Source of the DNA: Corallium rubrum
Lineage: Eukaryota > Cnidaria > Anthozoa > Scleralcyonacea > Coralliidae
Length of the DNA stretch: 64,000 bases
Reading direction: 5' to 3'
NCBI GenBank assembly: GCA_964035015.1
Contig: OZ036010.1
Span: 6,261,467 to 6,325,466, forward strand
Below the pieces are notes generated by a model, which was not told where the DNA came from, did not search any database, and saw only the letters and a list, made by a program, of their open reading frames with translations. Position numbers and translations under genes: made by a program. Below are positions 49,043-59,575 of the stretch, piece by piece. Numbering within the stretch: position 1 is the stretch's first letter; every line of letters starts with the position of its first letter.

Positions 49043-50266
49043 ACCCTGAAATTCAAGTTCTCTGATCTAGTCAACCATACCAAGAATATGCCTGTTACCA
49101 AACGAGTGATCCTCAGCACAACTGCTAGATTCTACGATCCGCTTGGTTTACTGTCTCCTATCACAGTCAGTCTGAAAAGTTTGTTCCAAGAGTTATGTCG
49201 GTCAGAAGTCGATTGGGATACTCCTTTATGTAAGAAGCAAGTCGAGTGTTGGAAGGAAGTTATCAAGGACATGGAAGAGACTTCTGTCATTGAGGCCCCT
49301 CGTTGTGTTCTGAAAGATATCGATGCGGCTGACATCAAGTCCATACAGCTTCATGGGTTTGCTGATGCTAGCAACATCGCTTATGGTGCAAACGTCTACC
49401 TTCGTGTGGTTAGTTCAACTGGTGTTGTCACACAGTTAATGGCGTCGAAAACTCGTGTGGCACCTTTAAAGAAGGAAACAACTCCACGCCTCGAACTGCT
49501 AGCAGCATTGACGTTAGCAAAGTTGATCAGATCTGTGTCTGATTCTTTGGACGGTGTAGTAGAAATTGATGAGATAACCTGTTGGAGCGACTCACAAGTG
49601 GTATTATGGTGGATCAGAGGAAAGGGAAAACAATATAAACAGTTCGTGCAGAATAGAGTATCTCAGATAAGAAGCTTGTGGAGCATAGAGTGTTGGCGTT
49701 ATTGTCCTACACATCTTAACCCGAGTGATATTGCCTCCAGAGGAGCAAAATGTTCAGAGCTGGCATCCAATCGTTTATGGTGGAACGGTCCCCAATTCTT
49801 GATGGAAGACAGAGCGCAATGGCCTGCCAATATTAGTTGCCCAGCGACTGAAATATCTGCTGCAGAAGACGTCAAGCGTGAAGGAAAAAGTTCAACAATT
49901 TTGAGCACTCTTGTCTGTGAGAATCCTCATCATTCAGGCATTGGGAATGTTATCCAGTGTGAGAAATTTAGCAGTCTCGATAAACTTCTTCGTGTCACTG
50001 GTTTTGTTCTTAGATTCATCAAGAACGTTGAAAACCCAGATCACAGAGTTGACCAGCTCGACCTAACCCTAGCAGAAATTGAATCAGCAAAGATCCTCTG
50101 GCATAAGGAAGCACAGTTTCACCTCGAGGAATCGAAGAAAGCAAAGGAGTCATTGGGCATTTTCCACGATGAGATTGGAGTCCTGCGCTGCAAAGGTAGA
50201 ATTCAGAATTCTTCGTTACCGTATTCCGCTAAGTTTCCCATATTACTACCAAGAAAACATCATTAA
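49043..50266 (+). pseudogene. BEL RNase H and connection region
   Basis: LSTTARFYDPLGLLSPITV opens the post-RT domain. RNase H acidic residues appear in HGFADASNIAYGA, TPRLELLAAL and CWSDSQVVLWW. The frame ends at a TAA (50,264-50,266). The next segment continues in the same frame, so this is a nonsense change, not a frameshift. Confidence 0.88.
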
Positions 50267-51466
50267 ACAAAGTTGGTGATCCTACACTGCCACAAAACAG
50301 TCAAACACAATGGGATTCGAGAAACGCTCACTGAACTGCGAATGAATTATTGGATTGTCAAAGGACGACAAGCTGTTAAGGGTCACCTATCAAGATGTGT
50401 TATCTGTCAGAAATTATCTGGAAAGGCCTACCAAGGACAGCCGACACCTCCTCTACCCGATTTCAGAGTTGCTGACGATCCAGCATTTTCAGGAATTGGA
50501 ATTGATTTTGCCGGGCCTCTGCACGTGAAGGACATCTATCGAGGAAGTCAGATGCACAAGAGTTACATCGCAGTGTTCACATGTGCCAGTACCAGAGCTA
50601 TTCATCTCGAACTAGTTCCAGATTTAACTGCTGATTCATTTATACGAGCTTTCAAGAGATTCATTGCTAGAAGAGGACTGCCCTCTGTCGTGATTTCCGA
50701 CAACGGAAGGACATTCCATGACACTAAAGTTAAAAACTTTTCCACTCAGAGAAACATTTCCTGGAAGTTCAACGTTCCAGCTGCAAGTTGGTGGGGAGGT
50801 TTTTTCGAAATATGTGTGAAGCTCGTGAAGAGAAGTCTCAAGAAGGTCACTGGGAATGCCAAACTTACATATGAAGAGCTGGAGACTGTCTTGGTTGAAA
50901 TTGAAGGAGTGTTAAATTCCAGACCGTTAACCTATGTCTACGAAGAGTTAACAGAACCTCCACTTACTCCATCATGTCTCGTGATTGGCCGACGAGTGTT
51001 ACAACAACCTCCACTGTGGAAACCTACTAGAGAGATGAGTACGTCTCAAGCACTTGGTAAAAGAGCACGCTATTTGGAAAAGATATTGAGCCATTTCCGC
51101 GATCGTTGGAAGAAGGAATACCTCACTGGAATTAGAGAATACCAGAAGTTACAGATTAACGAGCCCGTACGAAGCATTAGTGTGGGAGATCTAGTTCATA
51201 TCCAACAAGACAAGGTACCAAGATTGCGGTGGCGTTTGGGACGAGTGACGAAGTTATATCCTGGAAAAGATGGTATTGTTCGAGCGGCAGAAGTGGCAAC
51301 TCTGGACCCTTCCATGCGATTAACCCACATCAGACGACCTATCCTGAAGCTTTACCCATTGGAAGTACGGAGAGAGGAAGGAAGTCAGTATGCTCCGTTG
51401 AATTCAGAAGTAAATATTACGCCTGTAATGGACGAATCTATTCCGTTTTTTGTTATTGGGAAGTAA
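50267..51466 (+). pseudogene. BEL integrase
   Basis: An HHCC zinc region (LHCHKTVKHNGI, CVICQ) is followed by the DDE core: D in GIDFAGPLHV, D in ISDNGRTFHD, and E in WWGGFFEICVKLVK. DUF5641-type C-terminus (SVGDLVHIQQD, WRLGRVTKLYPG). The domain is open through to its stop, so only the upstream breaks inactivate it. Confidence 0.9.
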
Positions 51467-51526
51467 CTGTCTAATTTAGTTTGGGTTTGTCTCCCAGTGA
51501 TTGATTTTATCAATCAGGGGGGAGGA

Positions 51527-51760
51527 TGTTGTAATTATGCATAATTATGCGAACAGTTAATTAATATGAACAATTAATTCCATGCGGTCGAACCTTGAGA
51601 ACGATTATTAGTCAGAGAGAGTTAGGAACGTGAGAATCTCGTGAGTATAGTATCTTGGAGTATAGTATCTTGGAGTATAGTGTCTTTGGTTTGTGATCGT
51701 TTATTTTATATTAAAGGAATTAAGAGTACATTTCTATTGAGTATAGTCGTATTTATAACA
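51527..51760 (+). repeat. BEL 3' LTR
   Basis: Uninterrupted 234-bp copy preceded by a purine tract and followed by the target duplication cgttg. Confidence 0.95.
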
Positions 51761-51765
51761 CGTTG

Positions 51766-52097
51766 TTTTAAATGAGATTGAAGCAACTACATGAAAAAAG
51801 GTCGTTTTTAATTATAAGAATACTTTATTTGTTCTGTTCATATATAATGTATGGCCGTGTTGCTACTAGCTAGTGAAAACTAAGGGTGCCCATTCATTTT
51901 GCATGCTCCGAGTGCATTGTGTTCCAGTCCACTACGCTACGCAGACAGCGTAGACCGCGTTGCGTAATGGACTGGATGCTCACAAGCCCTTGAAAAATTG
52001 ATCGCATTAGAGGGGGATGGGATTCTGATCTCGTATAGGAAATTGGGAGTATTCATCGAAGCACCGTGATACAACAGCATCTGTAGTCTTACACAAC
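51766..52097. other. No gene recognised
   Basis: Spacer between the BEL insertion and the duplicated receptor fragment. ccagtccactacgctac and gcgtaatggactgg form a small inverted pair at about 51,925-51,975. Confidence 0.35.
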
Positions 52098-52516
52098 TCC
52101 GCAACTCGTCATGATGGTTACGGAGAATAGTTTTTGCGAAGGTGACAAGGGAGCGTTGAAACGTGTTGATACGCATCGTGGTCTTGAAAGGTGCGTTGAA
52201 TTTCCTGGAAAAGACGATCTAAGTGCGTATTCGTTCAAAATAGATGTGCCTCAGCTTGACTCAGTTGGCATGGTGCTTGACGAGAGCAAAATTTCATCGG
52301 AACAATAAACGCCTTCTATGGACCTTGAATATCACCGAGGTTAGAATAAATAAATTTTTTGTAGCATTTTATGTTGGAGTTCCTCTTGTTATTGAGTTCA
52401 TAGTATTTTTTATGTTTTCTATATTTTGAATGTTGTTTCATTTATAACGTTTAGGCATTTATTTTTTATTTATTTTTTATCTCAGAAAGAAGAAGTTCAA
52501 CGCATTACTGCTGAAG
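52098..52516 (+). pseudogene. Duplicated receptor fragment: end of UPA exon, intron, exon 8
   Basis: Nearly the same as 24,208-24,674: VMMVTENSFCEGDKGALKRV and KDDLSAYSFKIDVPQLDSVG match the UPA domain. A deletion of nearly 60 bp after LDES breaks the frame (stop at about 52,306), so it is dead. The donor (accgag|gttaga) and the microexon (52,486-52,516, KEEVQRITAE) keep GT-AG sites. It lacks the first two thirds of the ZU5-UPA exon. Confidence 0.88.
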
Positions 52517-52560
52517 GTATTTAAAAATTACCCATTTTTCTTCTTTTTCCCCCTTCCCTT

Positions 52561-52880
52561 TTAGCATAGCATAGCATAGCATAGCATAGCATAGCATAGC
52601 ATAGCATAGCATAGCATAGTATAGCATAGCATAGCATAGCGCATAGCATAGCGCATAGCACATAGCATAGCGCATGGCATAGCGCATAGCGCATAGCATC
52701 GCATAGCATAGCGCATAGCATCGTATAGCTTAGCGCATAGCATCGCATAGCTTAGCGCATAGCATCGCATAGCATAGCATAGCACAGCATAGCATAGCAT
52801 AGCATGCGCATAGCATAGCATATAGCATAGCATAGCATAGCGCATAGCATACCATCGCATCGCATAGCCTAGCCTAGCCT
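52561..52880. repeat. (TAGCA)n / GCATAGC array
   Basis: The counterpart of 24,721-24,863 in the duplicated locus, grown to about 320 bp with gcgcatagcat variants. Confidence 0.9.
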
Positions 52881-52904
52881 GGGCCGCCGAGAGGAGGGGG
52901 GCTA

Positions 52905-53078
52905 GGGGGGTAAGTTGCCCCGGGTCCCCAACTTGAGAAGGGCCCCCTAAAATCTTTGAGATTTGAGTTTTTGACGTAAGAAAACATGAGGCCCAGAAAG
53001 CGTGAAGATCAGTAACACTAACTTCAAATTTAGCCAACCCAGGGAACCAATTGAGAACACGTAGACACAACCCTATTG
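52905..53078. repeat. Dispersed repeat R, copy 5 (truncated)
   Basis: Begins gggggtaagttgccccgggt and stops within cacgtagacacaaccctat, where Gypsy sequence starts. Its position relative to the array and microexon equals copy 2. Confidence 0.85.
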
Positions 53079-54698
53079 TGATAGTTACTTGGGTCACCTG
53101 TGTGGACCCCTGAAATCTGGTAGGACACCCCGGACATGAGAGACAAGAACTAGAGCGTTGTGTTGACCAAAGAACAGCAAGATTCCCTGGGCACCTTACC
53201 CCATCAGAATGCAGATGTATTTTTTCACGAAGGTGACCAACTTGGTTCAGTTCCTCTGGTGGAATACACAATACCCCTACAGCCAGGTGCCCACCCGGTG
53301 GCTCAAAGACCTCGTCGATTATCCCCAGGGGACCGTCAGGAAGTTCAGCATGAAATCCAGTACCTATTAGACCAGGGGCTTATAGAAGCGTCCACCAGTC
53401 CATGGGCAAGTCCTATCGTCATTGCCCGCCGGAAAAATGGCAAGCTTCGTTTAGCCATCGATTACAGACGCCTCAATAGCCTAACAATTGCAAGCCATTT
53501 CCCTTTGCCTATCATTGAGGATATATTGGACAAACTTTCAAATGCAAGATATTTTTCCACATTAGACGCCAAAAATGGTTACTACCAAATGCGTATGAGG
53601 TATAAGGATACCACCAAGACCGCTTTTGTGACACCAGATGGTCAATATCAATGGACAGGGCGAGGCACACCTTTCGGATTAAGTGGAGCAGCTGGAAGTT
53701 TCCAAAGGCTGATGACAGCGATCCTGGGGGAGTTAGCGTGGATGAGTGCCCTAGCTTACTTAGATGATATCATAGTCTGGAGTACAACATGGGAGGAGCA
53801 TTTACAACGACTTCAGTCCGTCTTTGACAAATTCCGTCAAGCAGGGATGCTACTGAACGCGGAGAAATGCCAGTTTGGAAGAACAAAGATCAAATTCCTC
53901 GGACACGTCATTTCCCATGATGGACTGGAAGTCGACAGAGAACGCGTATCAGACCTCCTCAACATTCCACCTCCATCAACAGTCACCGAATTGCGCAAAG
54001 CTCTGGGTGCATTCGCCTACTTACATCGTTATATACCAGGGTTTTGTGACATTGCACAGCCATTGTATAACCTGATTAACGAACGAAAGACTGGTCCGTT
54101 GAACTGGACATCCGAACATACTGAAGCCTTTAATTCCCTTAAGAAGAGAGTGGCCGGAGCACCGTGTCTCAAATTACCAGATTTTTCGAAGCCATTCTGG
54201 CTGGTTACGGATGCTAGTAATGTCGGAATAGGAGCACAACTGGCCCAATTGGATAATGGTTTGTTACGCCCGGTGGCCTACTTCTTACGAACACTCCGTA
54301 AACATGAACGTAATTACAATACCACAAACAAGGAGTTGTTAGCGGTAGTGGCAAGCATAAAGAAGTTCAGGATTTACCATCAAAATCCTTTCACGCTCAT
54401 CACCGATCATCAGGTCATTAAATGGCTTAATACAACCCTAGATCCAGAGAAGGAACACGGACGACTAGGACGCTGGATCAGCTATCTCCAAAGCTATCAA
54501 TTTACAGTCCACCATAAACCAGGTGTCAGTCCCGAAATGGCCATGGCCGACTATTTATCAAGAGCCAACCACCACGTCAGAGTGGCCGCTGTTACAACTG
54601 AAGATGGAGCTCCCCTCCCCAGCTGACATCAATGGTCACTCTGGCAGAAATAGTAGAAGCCCAACATCAGGATCCAGCACTTGCATTAGTTATTGCCG
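53079..54698 (+). mobile_element. Ty3/Gypsy fragment, truncated at both ends
   Basis: Contains only RT-RNase H and a short stretch beyond it. No gag, integrase or LTR is attached. The left edge is the break in repeat R copy 5; the right edge is the hAT terminus. Confidence 0.8.
53160..54626 (+). CDS. Gypsy reverse transcriptase and RNase H (partial polyprotein)
   Basis: About 488 open residues starting at a TTG, so the true N-terminus is missing. RT: KLRLAIDYRRLNSLT, D136 in STLDAKNGYYQ, and AYLDDIIVW (Asp 202/203). The Ty3-type RNase H follows: D351 in LVTDASNVG, E392 in TTNKELLAV, D416 in LITDHQVIKW, ending AMADYLSRA. All catalytic residues are present, but without protease and integrase it cannot act alone. 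The frame stops at 54,626, where the linker to integrase would normally follow. Confidence 0.9.
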   Translation: MLTKEQQDSLGTLPHQNADVFFHEGDQLGSVPLVEYTIPLQPGAHPVAQRPRRLSPGDRQEVQHEIQYLLDQGLIEASTSPWASPIVIARRKNGKLRLAIDYRRLNSLTIASHFPLPIIEDILDKLSNARYFSTLDAKNGYYQMRMRYKDTTKTAFVTPDGQYQWTGRGTPFGLSGAAGSFQRLMTAILGELAWMSALAYLDDIIVWSTTWEEHLQRLQSVFDKFRQAGMLLNAEKCQFGRTKIKFLGHVISHDGLEVDRERVSDLLNIPPPSTVTELRKALGAFAYLHRYIPGFCDIAQPLYNLINERKTGPLNWTSEHTEAFNSLKKRVAGAPCLKLPDFSKPFWLVTDASNVGIGAQLAQLDNGLLRPVAYFLRTLRKHERNYNTTNKELLAVVASIKKFRIYHQNPFTLITDHQVIKWLNTTLDPEKEHGRLGRWISYLQSYQFTVHHKPGVSPEMAMADYLSRANHHVRVAAVTTEDGAPLPS

Positions 54699-54889
54699 CT
54701 GGGGCGGTTCTTGAAAAAAACCGAAACCGAAAACCGTCAAGAAAAAACCGAGAAAAACCGGTTTTTTATCTATAAATAACACACAGACATAAAATAGTGT
54801 AGCACGTGTTTTCATTATGTGAAGAATTTTAGTTTTAGGTGCTTAATATCAAATGCTTACAGAGGTATAAAAATACAAGTAAGAATACA

Positions 54890-54965
54890 ATGTTTTTTCA
54901 TGATGTCTTACACTGCTAATAATAATAATAATAATGTCAGTGTAAGACATCATGAAAAATTTTCT
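54890..54965. repeat. Hairpin with (AAT)n loop
   Basis: tttttcatgatgtcttacac pairs with gtgtaagacatcatgaaaaa, separated by five AAT units. It lies in the hAT 3' region and could act in RNA or be a tiny MITE. Confidence 0.75.
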
Positions 54966-55013
54966 CATGTTTCTGAGGATGATTCTGTAATAAGACAATG
55001 TTAAAGAATGTAT

Positions 55014-55616
55014 TTACAAGTTTTCAGCTAGGAACGTAAGCATGTCAACTTTTTCTGGTTTTAATTGTGCTCGAGATGGAGTACTGACCAGTCCTGCTTT
55101 GCTAAATAATCGTTCTGATGGAGAACTGCTAGCCTGGATCGCAAGATACTTTCGGGCAAGCTGACAGAGCAATGGGAAATCAACTTCGTTTCTCTGCCAC
55201 CACTTCAGCGGATCTTCATCGCCGTCAATTACGGGGTACGTCTGGTACCGTTTGAACACAGCGTTGAAGGCCACGTTATCTTTACAAAGGAACTGCGTGA
55301 TGGCATCTGTAATGGCTTGATACCGCTGGTTGCTGCTTTCAAACGGAGTAGTTTTATAGAATGCGCTCTTGATTGTAGGCTGTGACGACGAAGGGAATCC
55401 CACTGTCTCATCGGTTTCTTTCGACGCTTGAGAATTGACCTTACGCTTTGGGTTTATGGTAGCATACTGCATGGGATGATTTCTCCGCAAATGCATCGCC
55501 AAGTGTGACGTATTACCACCTTTGTTTTTCGCCGTACGCATACAGATTTGGCAGATTGAGCTGTCATCGTTGGCCTTCTTAAAAAACTTCCAAACTGAAC
55601 TGGTAGTTTCTGACAT
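55014..55616 (-). CDS. BED finger joined in frame to hATC domain (hAT transposase without its catalytic core)
   Basis: 200 residues, open from ATG to stop. Residues 1-50 are a BED zinc finger (VWKFFKKANDD, CQICMRTAKNKGG, HLAMHLRRNHP). About 85-110 are the start of the transposase (RYQAITDAITQFLC). From about 130 on is the C-terminal hATC dimerisation domain (DPLKWWQRNEVDFPLLCQLA, ASSSPSERLFSKAGL, KVDMLTFLAENL). The RNase-H-like catalytic part of several hundred residues is missing, and the junction keeps the frame. Full-length family members (ZBED-like) cut DNA; this one could only bind and dimerise, as KP-type repressors do, if it is expressed. Confidence 0.82.
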   Translation of the reverse strand: MSETTSSVWKFFKKANDDSSICQICMRTAKNKGGNTSHLAMHLRRNHPMQYATINPKRKVNSQASKETDETVGFPSSSQPTIKSAFYKTTPFESSNQRYQAITDAITQFLCKDNVAFNAVFKRYQTYPVIDGDEDPLKWWQRNEVDFPLLCQLARKYLAIQASSSPSERLFSKAGLVSTPSRAQLKPEKVDMLTFLAENL

Positions 55617-55981
55617 TCCGGCGATTTAAACGTAAGAAAACTATTGAAATGTTTTTTCAAAATTAGAGCGTGTTTTGACTTTTGACAGGCTATAAAACAA
55701 AATATGTAAATTTGAATAACATGCACACTAAGATAGGTCCCTGATTGGCTGTTGCTGTCATGCACGAATGCCGCGTACCCACGAGTGTGATGAGTCATAC
55801 GCTATTCACGGAAGTACGCTGACCGCGCAGACATTAGCCTTTTTTATCTCGTTTTTTTCCGGTTCTTCGTCTTTTTCCGTTTTTTTTCGGTTTTTCGATG
55901 CGTGGACTTTGGCAAAACCGAAAAACCGGTTTTTCAAAAACCCCGGTATTTTCCGGTATATCGAAAAACCGCCCCAGCCTA

Positions 55982-56626
55982 CTGGAAATCATCGCGGTTT
56001 TAGCGGGGTTTTGTTAGCTCACAATATATCGTAAATAAGAGGCTAGGAAGCAGTTCCGAAGATGACATTTTATACCATACCGAATATGTCGAATATCGCA
56101 GAGGAATCTACAGCAGAGACTAGAATAAAGGTAATCTCTTCATTTATTGCTTGAATTCGAAAAAAAGTTATTACATTCAGTTGTTTAACAGATGTGTTTG
56201 AAATCTTGCCTTAATAATAGTACACTTTATACACAATCAGCGAGCACACAATTTTACTGGTTGTTGCTACAAGTGTGGCCGGTCGAATAGCGGAATGAAA
56301 ATAATCCTGATATAAACTCTAACCCTACAGATGCATAGCCACTTATTTTACTATATTCCTGATTCTTGATGATATTTTTCGTTTGAAGTCGTTTGGCAAT
56401 TTTTTAATAGAGCTAGCGTACCAGTACTGCTTTCTCAACTACAGTAGTTCATCTGGCGGAGTTCCCCGGGGTCGTGGATGAGAAGAGGGATTTAGACACA
56501 AAAACATGCCGCGATATGCGGGGATTTAGCATCGGTTTAGTTGTTTGTTGGGTCCTTCCGGTCTTCCCTGGGTCTGGGGGGGGCGGGGGATTCCACTGAC
56601 TTGTGCGTAATCAAGTTATGCTTTTT
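55982..56626. repeat. Interior copy of the 1.4-kb long-TIR transposon
   Basis: Same order and nearly the same sequence as 28,759-29,446 (tggaaatcatcgcggtttta ... aatcaagttatgctttt), without the terminal repeats. It is either a second truncated copy or part of the same segmental duplication as 52,098-53,078. Confidence 0.85.
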
Positions 56627-56639
56627 GTGACTACCGCTG

Positions 56640-58120
56640 ACCATTGTTGCCAAGTCAAGTTTCGTAAAAATCCCAGTAAAGGTCTGAAAATATCCCAAGA
56701 TTCCCTATTTTTTACCAAAAAATCCCAAGGTTCACAGTGCTCCTATAAACAATCGGTTCTCATTATAGACCACTTTCATAAAGGCCTTCACTTTAAATAT
56801 TCTTTTATGTGCATCTAATTAAATTAGCCTTTTTGTCCTCGTTATGAGGCAAACATTCTTTTGAATTGCAGGCACACAAACGAGGCCAGAAAGGCTTATT
56901 AAGATGTACATAAGAGAATATTCTAATTAGTCGCTATTATGAAAGTGGTCTATATGATATCATTTTTTCACGTTTCCACGAAAGATTATACTTTTGTGAG
57001 TACCAAATTTTTTCCGTTGATAGCAATCTGAGCCCACTGTATCAGTGATACTTCATTTGGATAGAGTACCTCATCTTGTCTAAATCAAACGAATACATAG
57101 ACCAGTGGAGTATGATCACTGAGTATGATCTAATGATCAAGTAAATTAAAAAAATAACAATTAACATTGAAATCAGCTTTTTAAAAGCGAAACTGTTTGC
57201 TCTGGAAAATCCCAAGAAAAATCCCAAGGTTGAATCCCTGAGAAAAAAATCCCCCAAAAATACCAACTCCTTCAAAAAATCCCAAGATCTTATAAAATCC
57301 CACACCCGTTGCTCACGTTGTAACCAATAAACTACTGTAATTGTAAAGGCATTGTATGCAGTAAGTTACTGGAAATTGTTTAATTGTAAGATGCGCGAAT
57401 TAACGGATTAAAACTCACTGCGCATCCCACAATCTTTGTCAAGAACTGTTGACCATAAATTAAAAACACTATTAGCGGGGTTGGACGGGGAGGAGGCGGC
57501 TTAACCCGCCCCCCGACACTTCTCAAGTTGGGGTTAGGGTTACCCCCGGGAAATTCACATTTTTGAGATTAGGGTTAGGGGGTTCGGGGGGGAAGGGTTT
57601 CATTAAAAACCTCTTTATTAAACAATTTCCAGTAACTTACTGGATACAATGCCTTTACAATTACGGTAGTTTATAGACGACTTTCAGGCTCATGCGCAGT
57701 AGCAACTTTACTTCAAATTTTCATCGGAAGTAAAAACAACTGTTTTAGCTGGAAAGATCATATTAAAAATAGTAAAAGTGCAAAGTTTAAGATAAATCGG
57801 ACAAATAGTGCGAAAGCTACGCTCTTCGGAAGTTTTGCTCTCCTGCAACTCCCGCCCGCCAAGCCAAAATCCCTATTAAATCACTAATAAATCCCTGTTG
57901 GAATGGTCAACTTTCCGCTTGTGAAACTTTTTCCATTTGTTAAGTAATTCGTTTCAAACTTTGCACTTCTACTATTTTCAATATGCTCGTTCCAGCTAAA
58001 ACAGTTGTTTTTATTTCCGACGAAAATTTGAATATTTGTTGCTACTGCGCATGATCGTGAAAGTCGTCTATTGGTTACAACGTGCGGATCGGCTGAATCC
58101 CAAGGTTGGCAACACTGCCG
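56640..58120. repeat. Nested MITE cluster
   Basis: Outer pair: attgttgccaa (56,645) versus ttggcaacact (58,107), with aatccca-rich sequence inside. Nested: 56,763-56,956 (tatagaccactttcat and its complement); 57,313-58,086 (gttgtaaccaataaa and its complement); 57,330-57,672 (gtaaaggcattgta and its complement); 57,674-58,072 (tagacgactttcaggctcat with complement near the end). No ORF. Two ttaggg-type pieces at about 57,530 and 57,565. Confidence 0.6.
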
Positions 58121-59145
58121 CTGACCTGTCAGCGGGAGCCACTATGTCGGCGACATGCTTGCGCGCTTGATTGTCTTGGACCTCGCTTACGTCATACTCG
58201 ACAGCTATCGTCGGATATTCGGCACGATCGCCATATAGTCGAGAAGATCGCCATTGATCGCCAGGTATTCGAGAAGTACTCGAGTTGTTTTCGTGGGGAA
58301 TAAACTAAAGTGAATCTCGTCTTTGCATTTTGGAGTTTTGATTTTTGAAAAGTGTTAATTATTACTTTGCAAATCTTTTCTTCTTGGAACGGTTTCTGTC
58401 ATTGATCAGCTTATACAAGGTAAGAAATAGTTTCAAAATTGTGACGTTGTTTATCTTATATACTATATACAAAATCTATAAACACTCGGTCCGAACAAGG
58501 GAGCACGTTAGAATGTGATAGTTCTCGTAAATAAACTAAACTTTACTTACCTAAAGTTGTTGAAGTTTTGTTGCGAGTCGCCGAGTTCGATAAAACCGCT
58601 GACGATATGAGCCCCCGACGGGCGAGCCGAATACTCTCCGAAGATACGAGTAGTATAGAACATGAGGGTACCGACGCACTTTTTTTTTTCTCACCAAAAA
58701 CAGCCCCCAGATGATCAGATTTAGCAAGGGGGGTTGTTTGAGACGGTAAGCTTTTTTAAAAAATTTTTTAAGTATAAGAAAAAGGGACGAAAAGAGACCA
58801 AAACCAAAAAAAAAAAATTCGGAATTCATCAAGAAAGGATGTTTGAAAGGGGAAAATAATTTTCGCGCCTCCCAAAACCCATTTTCGTCTGCTTATACTT
58901 CAAAAAAGTGAAAAAAACGACCCACCCCTTTCAGACGCTTTTGTTGGATTTGATATGAGACACCCCAAAGCGATCAGGGTTGTGGTTTTAACACACCTTA
59001 CTTACTCCTCGATTTCTCTTCAGATACTTTAGTTTTGTGTTGGTACACATGTTTTCCCACAGTTATACCACCAGATAACAGTCCGAGACATGGTATATAC
59101 GGTGTGATCATGGCTACAACATCACTCTTTCCCTATAGTGAGTGG
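58121..59145. other. Non-coding boundary between MITE cluster and Polinton-like element
   Basis: 58,125-58,310 (tgtcagcgggagccac ... aataaactaaagtg) resembles an LTR end with a polyadenylation signal, but no partner was found. No ORF of note. The Polinton terminus probably lies here, but no inverted repeat can be matched because the other end is outside the window. Confidence 0.3.
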
Positions 59146-59575
59146 TCAGTGCTTTTTCCATATGTAGTAAATGATACCACATGATAGGATAATAACCAGA
59201 TACTCTCCTGTGAGAATAATAGTTTTACCGCCTGCCTTTTCTATGGCCGTCCATGGTATGATAGATTCTTTTGCTGCCGGATGTAGCTTCTCCCACTTTT
59301 TGGCTTGGTGTACGATATCTGATCCTTTTCGTGTCAGTCCAACCGACAACCCAGTCACTATTGTAATGACCGATAGACCAACGGCAGTTGCTATGCCCGC
59401 CCTCTTCAGAACCTTTTCTGAGAGACTTTTCTGCCATTCGTCATAATACTTTCGGATATTGGTTCTTAGGTTGTCAGCACTCTGATCTGTGATTGTAGTA
59501 GGGTTAAGCTCTCCGCCAAGGTACTCTAACTCATAATACTCACCTTTGTTTTCAAAGTCATAAATCTTACTTTAG
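59146..59575 (-). CDS. Small membrane protein ORF of the Polinton-like element
   Basis: The open frame has no ATG at its start: it begins right after a stop, overlapping the end of the 95-residue ORF. That suggests a -1 shift, an intron or a sequencing slip. Two hydrophobic segments are visible, one Gly/Ala/Val-rich (AGIATAVGLSVITIVTGLSV) and one near the C-terminus (IILTGEYLVIILSCGIIYYI) followed by WKKH. Between them is a charged stretch. No family recognised. Confidence 0.5.

Larger units (their letters stand above)
39512..51760 (+). mobile_element. BEL/Pao LTR retrotransposon, defective, with nested insertions
   Basis: 234-bp LTRs start tgttgtaattatgcat and end atttataaca. The target duplication cgttg is at 39,507-39,511 and 51,761-51,765. 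The 5' LTR is split by a DNA transposon (39,596-45,566). Between the LTRs are a primer-binding site candidate (tggtgccgactcccgg at 45,724), gag, a zinc-knuckle/protease part, RT, RNase H and integrase in BEL order. A purine tract (aggggggagga, 51,516-51,526) precedes the 3' LTR. The two LTRs differ at one base by eye (ttggtgtgtg versus ttggtttgtg), implying recent insertion, yet the coding region is broken at several points. Confidence 0.92.
54699..55978. mobile_element. hAT-type transposon, internally deleted
   Basis: Terminal ctggggcggtt and aaccgccccag, followed inward by AC-rich aaccgaaaaccg-type repeats on both sides. It contains a minus-strand ORF with BED and hATC domains. The flanking 8 bases differ (left from Gypsy, right from a transposon interior), so no target duplication is left. 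Confidence 0.7.

Noticed and set aside
57520-57575. Chromosome end or true telomere
   Set aside because: Only two or three degenerate ttaggg pieces inside a MITE cluster; not an array.
58121-58330. Gypsy 3' LTR belonging to the RT fragment at 53-54.6 kb
   Set aside because: LTR-like features (TGT start, AATAAA) but no matching 5' copy in the window and no continuous Gypsy sequence between; left unassigned.
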